The notes under the pieces were generated by a model that saw only the letters and a list, made by a program, of their open reading frames with translations, had not been told where the DNA came from and did no database searches. A program made the position numbers and the translations under genes. Below, piece after piece: positions 1-5,006 of a stretch of DNA of 5,422 bases; within the stretch, counting starts at the first letter, position 1, and every line of letters starts with the position of its first letter. Origin of the DNA: Oscillospiraceae bacterium (lineage in GTDB: Bacteria > Bacillota > Clostridia > Clostridiales > Clostridiaceae); assembly GCA_009785875.1 (NCBI GenBank), contig WQUF01000189.1, forward strand, positions 1 through 5,422. The letters run 5' to 3'.

Positions 1-256
1 CTTCGATAAGTGCTTGAAAAAAAGGGGTATCAGCAATTACTTTTGAGTGTTTTTTATATATGGTAAGCTGAATATTGCCTTTATTTTTTAATTCATCGTT
101 TTTTATTAAAGAAGTAGAATATCCTGATTCATGGACTATTTCCATGATTTTCTCTTTAGTTTTTTTGCTTATTCCATTTTTATTATTTAAAGCCATAGAA
201 ACGGTCGCAATAGATACATTTGCCTTTTCTGCTATTTGTTTAATCTTAATTGCCAT
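1..256 (-). CDS. LacI-family transcriptional regulator, N-terminal part (runs off the left edge)
   Basis: This is a DNA-binding sugar-responsive regulator, read leftward from the ATG whose complement lies at 254-256. Eighty-five residues are visible and the frame is open to base 1, so the C-terminal part is outside the window. Residues 5-24 (IKQIAEKANVSIATVSMALN) form the typical LacI helix-turn-helix, and the third helix follows through ISKKTKEKI to the GY pair at 45-46. The ligand-binding domain starts near residue 61 and reaches a DTPFFQALIE segment (76-85), equivalent to the first-strand/NPFF region of the family. The hinge (47-60) lacks the usual P-N-x-x-A-R-x-L pattern. A start at 256 is supported by an AGAGGTG ribosome site six bases upstream of it. 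The gene is about 28% GC (hand count over 1-240), lower than the operon. It is divergent from the transport operon and probably controls it; whether as repressor or activator is inference. Confidence 0.93.
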   Translation of the reverse strand, partial: MAIKIKQIAEKANVSIATVSMALNNKNGISKKTKEKIMEIVHESGYSTSLIKNDELKNKGNIQLTIYKKHSKVIADTPFFQALIE

Positions 257-296
257 GTGACACCTCTAAAATAAATGTGAAATCTCTAAATAAATT
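257..296. repeat. imperfect tandem 20-bp duplication in the regulator leader
   Basis: Bases 257-276 and 277-296 align without gaps at 15 of 20 positions; both begin GTGA and share CTCTAAA. The unit next to the gene contains the functional AGAGGTG ribosome site; the second reads AGAGATT on the minus strand, a decayed version. In DNA this rich in A and T part of the match could be chance. Confidence 0.4.
261..267 (-). promoter_or_regulatory. ribosome binding site of the LacI-family gene
   Basis: Read on the minus strand, AGAGGTG precedes the ATG, with six bases between its GAGG core and the start. It fixes the start of the regulator at 256. It lies in the first of two similar 20-bp tandem units (257-296). 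Confidence 0.7.
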
Positions 297-307
297 CTAT
301 TAAAATA

Positions 308-335
308 AGTATACCATTTTAAATATTATTATCAA
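308..335 (-). promoter_or_regulatory. candidate sigma-A promoter of the LacI-family gene (extended -10)
   Basis: On the minus strand there is TTGATA (330-335) as -35 and TATACT (308-313) as -10, 16 bp apart. The -10 is preceded by TG-N (TGGTATACT), an extended -10. Transcription would start near 300, giving a leader of about 45 bases before the ATG at 256. The boxes match the consensus well, but the region is so AT-rich that only mapping the 5' end would be conclusive. Confidence 0.6.
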
Positions 336-350
336 TAATATTATTTAAAA
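317..350. repeat. 34-bp imperfect inverted repeat over the regulator promoter; possible operator
   Basis: The two 17-bp arms (317-333 and 334-350) are complementary at 15 of 17 positions with no spacer; the mismatches are at the tenth position and at the centre. The dyad covers the -35 box and most of the spacer of the leftward promoter (308-335), a position where a bound protein would block RNA polymerase. It is almost purely A and T, which raises the chance of a fortuitous match, and it lacks the central CG common in LacI-type operators. Confidence 0.4.
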
Positions 351-401
351 AAATTAAGTTTTTTATTAAAATATTTCAAATTTTCATTAAGAGTTAAATA
401 A

Positions 402-415
402 TGTAATCGATTTGT
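402..415. promoter_or_regulatory. cre-like / LacI-type operator candidate
   Basis: TGTAATCGATTTGT fits the catabolite-responsive element pattern TGWNANCGNTNWCA at all positions except the last two. Its centre AATCGATT is a perfect 8-bp palindrome around CG, as is usual for sites bound by LacI/CcpA-family proteins. It lies about 90 bp upstream of the -35 box of the rightward promoter and about 65 bp upstream of the -35 box of the leftward promoter. It could serve CcpA or the local regulator. TGTAA also recurs 11 bp on (413-417), so a direct-repeat site is an alternative reading. Confidence 0.35.
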
Positions 416-483
416 AAGATATGATACTCGTTTACTACGTTGATAATTTAAGCAATTAAGATCATTTATTTAAAAAATAAATT

Positions 484-518
484 AAAAATTTTAAATAAAT
501 ATATTGAAAAATTTTAAA
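484..518 (+). repeat. 12-bp direct repeat of A/T-tracts (UP-element-like) at the operon promoter
   Basis: AAAAATTTTAAA occurs exactly at 484-495 and again at 507-518, 23 bp apart start to start. The first copy lies just upstream of the -35 box, where UP elements contact the RNA polymerase alpha subunit; the second overlaps the end of the -35 box and the start of the spacer. Such tracts bend DNA and often strengthen promoters, but the sequence here is so biased that chance repetition is possible. Confidence 0.4.
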
Positions 519-531
519 AATGTTATATAAT
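504..531 (+). promoter_or_regulatory. candidate sigma-A promoter of the transport operon
   Basis: TTGAAA (504-509) and a consensus TATAAT (526-531) are separated by 16 bp. The predicted start is near 538, giving a leader of about 60 bases before the ATG at 600. It is the best promoter match upstream of the solute-binding protein gene and would drive all five rightward genes. Confidence 0.7.
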
Positions 532-564
532 GAAATTAATAAATTAGTCGAATAGAATATAGGC

Positions 565-587
565 TTCTTAATTTGCAAATAAAAGAA
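565..587 (+). other. small dyad in the operon leader next to the ribosome site
   Basis: A perfect 10-bp palindrome ATTTGCAAAT (571-580) is flanked by TTCTT (565-569) and AAGAA (583-587), which are complementary with a one-against-two base bulge. The right arm touches the start of the GAAAGGA ribosome site (585-591). It could be a downstream operator or a weak leader hairpin; the RNA stem is AU-rich and probably unstable. Confidence 0.25.
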
Positions 588-591
588 AGGA
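585..591 (+). promoter_or_regulatory. ribosome binding site that sets the start of the solute-binding protein
   Basis: GAAAGGA lies eight bases upstream of the ATG at 600. This rules out the in-frame TTG at 573, which would place the ribosome site inside the coding region and put extra residues ahead of the lipoprotein signal. Confidence 0.75.
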
Positions 592-599
592 TGGGAATC

Positions 600-2171
600 A
601 TGAAAAAACGTATATTTGCTAAACTTATCTCAGCATTTTTGTTTATATCGATCTTCTCAGCATGTGGCACTTCATCACAGCAAGGGGGAAACACAACAAC
701 CCAAACAAATAGCCAAGCTTCTACTACTACCACCACAACAACAAGTAGCAACCAAACCACCGCTGATATAAAGAAAATAGTTGTAGCTTTCCCAACATGG
801 ACCGGTGCCCCAAAAGACCTTAAAATTGTTCAGGATGCGATGAATGAAATCACCCGCAAATCTATCGGTGTAGAGGCAGAGCTTTTAGTAACCGATTTTG
901 CTTCTTATAACCAGCAGATGACCTTGACGCTCACAGGTAACGAGCCACTGGATGTATTCATAACAATCGGCAACCTGTATGTACCATCGATACAAAAGGG
1001 TGAGTTAATAAACTTAGAGGAAAACGATCTTCTTAAAACATATGGTCAAGGTATCATCGACGCTGTAGGCATGACTTACATAGATGCTTGTCGGGTAGGT
1101 GGAGTATTATATGGTCTACCTAACAATAGAGATATGGCTCAGGGAAGAGGATGTGCTTCCGTTCGCACAGATCTCTTAGACCAAATCGGATATCAGTCCA
1201 AGAACACTGGTGAGATTGAGAAAGTTACATTGGATGAACTTGATAATATCTATGCTCAAATTTACGCAGCTAACCCTGGACTTGAAATCTATCGTTCAGT
1301 CACAAATTCCATGGCTCAGTTCTCTAATGTAGACATGCTCGGTGGCAACGCATTTGGTGTGCTCACGGATTACGGTGCGAAAAGAGAAGTAGTCAACCTG
1401 TTTGAGACCCAATTCTATTCTGATTACTGCCAAAGAATGTGGAAAATGTATAACTTAGGTTATATCAGTGCAGACTCTGCAACAGATACCACTGCTGTTG
1501 GCGAGCTTGTAAAGGCTGGTACGTTAGCTTCTTATACAACTGGAGGCAAGCCTGGTATCAAGCAGCAGGAAACTAATCTCTGTGGCAAACCGATGACAAT
1601 TTTCCAGACCTTAGGTGACTATATCTCCTCTTCCGCTGTTGCAGCTTTCCCTTGGTCTATTCCACTCAACTGCAAGGATCCTGTTTCTGCAATGAAGTGG
1701 TTAAATGAGATGTATACTAACGCTGACCTTATGAACCTCATCTCCTGGGGCATCAAGGATGTACATTACCAAGTCCTTGATAGTGGCTTGATCGATTATG
1801 CACCTGGGGGAGATGCGACTAATTCCGGTTACAATCACTCCATGGGCTGGATGTTCTTCAACCAATTCCTAACTTATGTATGGAATGGCAATGCTCCTGA
1901 TGTTTGGGATCAAATCAAGAAATTTAACGATAACGCATATAAATCATCTGCTTTGGGATTTACCTTTGATCCTACCAATGTCTCCACAGAAATGACTGCC
2001 GTACAGAATGTATACGATGAGTATCAAAAAAGCTTGGAATATGGTCTTGTTGACCCAGCTGTCGCCATCCCAGAGATGAACGCTAAAATGAAAGCTGCAG
2101 GCATCGATAATATCATCGCAGAAAAGCAAAAGCAGCTGAACGAATGGGCTACTAAGATGGGTTTAAACTAA
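600..2171 (+). CDS. ABC transporter solute-binding lipoprotein, DUF3502 type (LplA/LipO-like)
   Basis: This extracellular sugar-binding lipoprotein captures the substrate and hands it to the two permeases encoded next. It has 523 residues, normal for this large subtype of solute-binding proteins. Residues 1-21 form a signal peptide (MKKR, hydrophobic core) ending in the lipobox FSAC, with C22 as the lipid anchor. Residues 23-55 are a flexible linker of Ser, Thr, Gln, Asn and Gly, including seven Thr in a row. The binding domain begins near I57 (IKKIVVAFPTW). Near 450-523 the segments ALGFTFDP, VQNVYDEYQKSLEYGLVDP and AGIDNIIAEKQKQLNEW match the C-terminal DUF3502 region as I know it. The ATG at 600 is chosen over the in-frame TTG at 573 because the ribosome site lies between them. 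As first gene of the operon and followed by a hairpin, it is probably made in excess over the permeases. Five cysteines in the mature part (C164, C185, C277, C328, C358) are notable. The sugar cannot be inferred from sequence. Confidence 0.93.
   Translation: MKKRIFAKLISAFLFISIFSACGTSSQQGGNTTTQTNSQASTTTTTTTSSNQTTADIKKIVVAFPTWTGAPKDLKIVQDAMNEITRKSIGVEAELLVTDFASYNQQMTLTLTGNEPLDVFITIGNLYVPSIQKGELINLEENDLLKTYGQGIIDAVGMTYIDACRVGGVLYGLPNNRDMAQGRGCASVRTDLLDQIGYQSKNTGEIEKVTLDELDNIYAQIYAANPGLEIYRSVTNSMAQFSNVDMLGGNAFGVLTDYGAKREVVNLFETQFYSDYCQRMWKMYNLGYISADSATDTTAVGELVKAGTLASYTTGGKPGIKQQETNLCGKPMTIFQTLGDYISSSAVAAFPWSIPLNCKDPVSAMKWLNEMYTNADLMNLISWGIKDVHYQVLDSGLIDYAPGGDATNSGYNHSMGWMFFNQFLTYVWNGNAPDVWDQIKKFNDNAYKSSALGFTFDPTNVSTEMTAVQNVYDEYQKSLEYGLVDPAVAIPEMNAKMKAAGIDNIIAEKQKQLNEWATKMGLN
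723..743 (+). repeat. ACN triplet run encoding seven threonines in the lipoprotein linker
   Basis: Seven consecutive Thr codons (ACT twice, ACC twice, ACA three times) encode T42-T48. The run is in frame, so changes in repeat number would alter linker length without breaking the gene. Mixed third positions make it less slippery than a pure microsatellite. Confidence 0.6.
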
Positions 2172-2191
2172 AGATTCATAATTAAAAAAAC

Positions 2192-2217
2192 AGCGGAACC
2201 AAAATTCTGGTTCCGCT
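2192..2217 (+). terminator. intergenic hairpin: leaky attenuator or mRNA-stabilising stem between lipoprotein and permeases
   Basis: AGCGGAACCA (2192-2201) and TGGTTCCGCT (2208-2217) form a perfect 10-bp stem with six GC pairs and a 6-base loop. It lies 20 bases after the lipoprotein stop codon. On the plus strand it is followed by AATTAAT, not a proper T-run, so readthrough into the permeases is expected; such stems after solute-binding protein genes commonly protect the upstream message. On the minus strand it is followed by one G and seven T (complement of 2184-2190), which is a good intrinsic terminator shape for antisense transcription. Confidence 0.7.
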
Positions 2218-2227
2218 AATTAATCAT

Positions 2228-2233
2228 AGGAGG
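2228..2233 (+). promoter_or_regulatory. ribosome binding site that decides the first permease start
   Basis: AGGAGG is a near-perfect Shine-Dalgarno sequence. It is only two bases from the ATG at 2236, too close for efficient use, but 11 bases from the in-frame ATG at 2245. The second ATG is therefore preferred although the spacing is a little long. Confidence 0.6.
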
Positions 2234-2244
2234 CTATGGGGGAA

Positions 2245-3201
2245 ATGATTGCAACTACTAAGAAAGTATCGACTAAAGCCACAGTTCCACGGTCAAAATT
2301 AGCTAAATCAGCTAAGTTTATACCGCTTTACTTAATGGCTCTTCCTGGACTTATTTACTTATTCATCAATAACTACATGCCTTTACCTGGAATTATAATC
2401 GCATTTAAAAAATACAGTGCTAAACTTGGCATCTTTGGGAGTCCTTGGGTCGGCTTAAAGAATTTTCAGTTCCTATTTAAGACAAGCGATGCTTGGATCA
2501 TTACACGAAACACTTTGCTTTATAATTTTGGATTTATAATAATCAACACCGTCTTAGCGATTTTAGTGGCAATCATCTTAAGTGAACTCCGGAGTCGCAT
2601 GAAGAAATTTTATCAGAGTGCTATATTGCTCCCTAATTTGATTTCAATCGTAATCGTCAGCTATCTGGTCTTCGCATTTTTAAGCGTCGATAACGGATTT
2701 ATCAACAAAACGATCTTGCCACTCTTTGGTATAAACCCGGTTAAGTGGTACAGCGATACATCTCCTTGGCCCTTTATCTTGATTTTGGTCAGCGCATGGA
2801 GGTCGGTTGGATATATGTGTATCATCTATCTTGCTGCTATCATCGGCTTTGATAAAAGTTATTATGAAGCAGCCTTGATAGACGGTGCCAGTAAAATGCA
2901 GCAAATATTCCGGATTACCATACCACTTTTAAAGCCCACCATTATACTGCTCACTATGATGGCTATTGGGCGCATATTCTACTCTGATTTCGGACTCTTT
3001 TATCAAGTTCCGCAAAACCAAGGTGCTCTCTATTCTGTTACAAATACCATCGACACCTATGTTTACCGTGGACTTCTTCAATTAGGCAACATAGAAATGT
3101 CTTCAGCTGCAGGCTTTTATCAGAGCGTAGTTGGATTTATACTGGTATTATCAGCAAACCTCCTCCTCAGAAAAATCGATAGGGAAAGTGCTCTATTTTA
3201 A
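2245..3201 (+). CDS. ABC sugar transporter permease, LplB type
   Basis: This is one of two membrane subunits of a binding-protein-dependent importer for oligosaccharides. It has 318 residues from the chosen start. A basic cytoplasmic N-terminus (1-24, many K/R) precedes about six membrane segments, roughly at 25-45, 92-114, 124-146, 175-201, 230-246 and 288-308. The segment ALPGLIYLFINNYMPLPGI at 32-50 is characteristic of the LplB (COG4209) group. The cytoplasmic EAA loop, which docks on the ATPase, is seen at 207-228 as YEAALIDGASKMQQIF followed by TIPLLKP. An alternative start three codons upstream (ATG at 2236) is less likely because the AGGAGG site would be only two bases away. It is separated from the lipoprotein gene by a hairpin and from the next permease by 17 bp. 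Confidence 0.93.
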   Translation: MIATTKKVSTKATVPRSKLAKSAKFIPLYLMALPGLIYLFINNYMPLPGIIIAFKKYSAKLGIFGSPWVGLKNFQFLFKTSDAWIITRNTLLYNFGFIIINTVLAILVAIILSELRSRMKKFYQSAILLPNLISIVIVSYLVFAFLSVDNGFINKTILPLFGINPVKWYSDTSPWPFILILVSAWRSVGYMCIIYLAAIIGFDKSYYEAALIDGASKMQQIFRITIPLLKPTIILLTMMAIGRIFYSDFGLFYQVPQNQGALYSVTNTIDTYVYRGLLQLGNIEMSSAAGFYQSVVGFILVLSANLLLRKIDRESALF

Positions 3202-3218
3202 AGAAAGGCGGCATAAAC

Positions 3219-4118
3219 ATGGTAATGTCAAAAGAAGACCGAGTATTTCAATTAATCGGGAATATCATAATGATCCTCTTAACTATATTTGCGCTGGTAC
3301 CCATAATCCTTTTAGTGATATCCTCCTTTACAAGCAATCAGGCACTTATCGCAAATGGTTATTCATTTTTCCCTAAAGAGCTCAGCTTAGAGGCATATAG
3401 ATATGTCTTTTTAGCAGGGGATACTGTAATGAGAGCCTATGGAGTATCGATTTTGCTCACCACAACAGGCACATTATGCAGCTTAATTATCACTACTATG
3501 TTAGCATATACCCTTTCCCGTAGAGGTTTGCCTTTACGTGGAGTCCTGACCTTTGTGGTGTTTTTTACCATGCTGTTTAATGGTGGACTTGTGCCTACAT
3601 ATCTCAATTATACAGGTGTTTTCGGAATCAAGAACACCTTTGCAGCTCTTTTAGTCCCGTCGCTCCTGATGAATGGCTTTAATGTTCTTCTCATGAAAAG
3701 CTATTTTGTTACGAGCATTCCGCACGAAATCATCGAAGCTGCACAAATTGATGGTGCTGGCGAATTTAAGATATTCACAACCATCGCCGTACCCATGGCT
3801 AAACCAATCGTCGCAACTATTGCCATGTTCGTTGGTATCGCATATTGGAACGACTGGAACAATGGATTTATTTACTTAACTTCTGCAACGCACCTTTTCA
3901 GCATTCAAAACCTATTAAATCGCATGATACAAAACATACAATTCCTGAGTCAAAATTCTCAGGGGCTTTCTCAGGCAAACGAAGGACTTTCAAAGATACC
4001 CTCAGCGTCTATCCGGATGGCAATGGCTGTTATAGGAATCCTGCCTATCGTCATTGTATATCCATTCATTCAAAATAACTTTGTCAAAGGTATAACACTT
4101 GGCGGAGTAAAAGGATAA
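3219..4118 (+). CDS. ABC sugar transporter permease, LplC/YtcP (AraQ-like) type
   Basis: This is the second membrane subunit of the importer, pairing with the upstream permease. It has 299 residues, with about six membrane segments near 13-37, 76-100, 107-126, 137-159, 198-218 and 266-286. NGGLVPTYLN (121-130) and the C-terminal QNNFVKGITLGGVKG are hallmarks of the LplC/YtcP branch of the carbohydrate-uptake permeases (COG0395). The EAA loop is at 170-196 (EAAQIDGAGEFKIF, then AVPMAKP). AAAGGCGG lies seven bases before the ATG at 3219; a second in-frame ATG at 3225 would be slightly too far. The gene ends 12 bp before the hydrolase, whose ribosome site overlaps this gene's stop codon, indicating tight co-transcription. 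No ATPase gene follows, so a shared MsmX-like ATPase is expected from another locus. Confidence 0.93.
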   Translation: MVMSKEDRVFQLIGNIIMILLTIFALVPIILLVISSFTSNQALIANGYSFFPKELSLEAYRYVFLAGDTVMRAYGVSILLTTTGTLCSLIITTMLAYTLSRRGLPLRGVLTFVVFFTMLFNGGLVPTYLNYTGVFGIKNTFAALLVPSLLMNGFNVLLMKSYFVTSIPHEIIEAAQIDGAGEFKIFTTIAVPMAKPIVATIAMFVGIAYWNDWNNGFIYLTSATHLFSIQNLLNRMIQNIQFLSQNSQGLSQANEGLSKIPSASIRMAMAVIGILPIVIVYPFIQNNFVKGITLGGVKG

Positions 4119-4130
4119 GGAGAAATTATT

Positions 4131-4991
4131 ATGAAAATTTTCACAGAATATTTAAGCGACGATAAAAAAGTCACACTTACCTGCTATGTTCAAGAGCCAT
4201 CTAGAGAGATGAAAAGTACTGCGGTTAAGCCTGCTGTACTGGTCATTCCTGGAGGCGCATATCTTTTCACCTCAGACCGTGAAGCTGAACCAATCGCCCT
4301 TTCATATGCTGCTAAAGGCTTTCAAGCATTTGTACTATGGTATTCTACTGGTAAAAGAGCCGTTGGATGCAAACCATTAAAAGAAGCTTCTAAAGCTATA
4401 GGCTTGATCCGTGAAAACGCTGAAAAATTTCATGTAAAGCCAGACCAGATCGTTACCTGTGGTTTCTCTGCTGGTGGACATCTATCTGCATGGGTAGGTC
4501 TTTGCGGAGAAAACAAACCAAATGGCATGATTATTTGCTATGGAGCTACTGAAATATTTTCCCCTCAAAGGGAACGTGAACATGCAGAAAAAGGAGAAAA
4601 AAACCCTCTCATCAGCTCTTTATTAGGCAATGATTATAGTGAGGAAGAAGCAGAGGCACTAAACCTTTCCAATTATGTCAATAAGGATTCGATCCCAATG
4701 TTCTCTTGGGGTACAGTGGAAGACGTGTTGGTTACAGCTCCTGGTATACTGAAGTTCGCTCAGGCTTACGCAGAAGCTAATAGACCATTTGAGCTGCATC
4801 TGTACCAATACGGTGAACACGGGCTTGCGCTGTCAAACTATGTAACAGCTAACGGCAGAAAGAGCATGGTTGAGCCTGCTGTGGAAGGTTGGCTCGATAT
4901 GAGCGTTGAATGGTTCCATCGAAATTTCGGTGAGCCTGTTATCGTTGATAAGCCTTATGAGATGATCCCCGGACTTATCCCAGATGAATAA
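4131..4991 (+). CDS. alpha/beta-hydrolase, probable cytoplasmic carbohydrate esterase (BD-FAE/acetyl-xylan-esterase-like)
   Basis: This is a serine hydrolase of 286 residues, probably removing acyl groups from imported oligosaccharides. VLVIPGGAYLF (37-47) is the strand and oxyanion-hole segment (GGAY in place of HGGG), followed by REAEPIALSYAAKGFQAFVL, a pattern common in acetyl-xylan-esterase-like hydrolases near xylanases. The nucleophile elbow is GFSAGGH at 111-117, with S113. D198 in WGTVEDVLV is the likely acid and H230 in YGEHGLALS the likely base, so the triad is complete and in the usual order. There is no signal peptide or membrane segment, so it acts in the cytoplasm. AAGGAG (4117-4122), overlapping the upstream stop, supports the ATG at 4131 with eight bases spacing. 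The transporter upstream and the glycosidase-like gene downstream support a role on sugars. Peptidase or other ester activity cannot be excluded by sequence alone. Confidence 0.85.
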   Translation: MKIFTEYLSDDKKVTLTCYVQEPSREMKSTAVKPAVLVIPGGAYLFTSDREAEPIALSYAAKGFQAFVLWYSTGKRAVGCKPLKEASKAIGLIRENAEKFHVKPDQIVTCGFSAGGHLSAWVGLCGENKPNGMIICYGATEIFSPQREREHAEKGEKNPLISSLLGNDYSEEEAEALNLSNYVNKDSIPMFSWGTVEDVLVTAPGILKFAQAYAEANRPFELHLYQYGEHGLALSNYVTANGRKSMVEPAVEGWLDMSVEWFHRNFGEPVIVDKPYEMIPGLIPDE

Positions 4992-5006
4992 TTTGGGAGG
5001 ATGTAA

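Larger units (their letters stand above)
257..599. other. divergent control region between regulator and transport operon
   Basis: This 343-bp stretch has no credible gene. It contains leftward and rightward promoters, an inverted repeat, a cre/LacI-like site, a repeated A/T-tract and a small dyad in the operon leader, each listed separately. Its composition is extreme, with 3 G/C in 60 bases in both 321-380 and 481-540. The stretch 401-440 is locally richer in G and C, which makes it a natural place to look for protein-binding sites. No riboswitch-like fold or tRNA/T-box signature was recognised in the short operon leader. Confidence 0.75.

Noticed and set aside
75..260. A 61-codon plus-strand reading frame
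   Set aside because: It is antisense to the LacI-family gene, which has clear helix-turn-helix homology, a ribosome site and a promoter; the plus-strand product is a hydrophobic low-complexity shadow.
573..599. Upstream TTG start for the solute-binding lipoprotein
   Set aside because: The GAAAGGA ribosome site would lie inside the coding sequence, and the extension adds charged residues ahead of a typical MKKR lipoprotein signal.
536..760. A 74-codon minus-strand reading frame with a valine run
   Set aside because: The valine run is the reverse reading of the threonine codons of the lipoprotein linker; the frame crosses the operon promoter and has no support as a gene.
3131..3376. An 81-codon plus-strand frame bridging the two permeases
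   Set aside because: It overlaps two well-supported permease genes in another frame and shows no recognisable family.
3845..4078. A 77-codon plus-strand frame inside the second permease
   Set aside because: It lies fully inside the permease gene in a different frame, with no own ribosome site or family resemblance.
5001..5006. ATG followed directly by TAA just ahead of the DUF5060 gene (start-stop minimal frame)
   Set aside because: The ATG directly abuts the GGGAGG site with no spacing, so initiation there is implausible; the ATG at 5007 has proper spacing.
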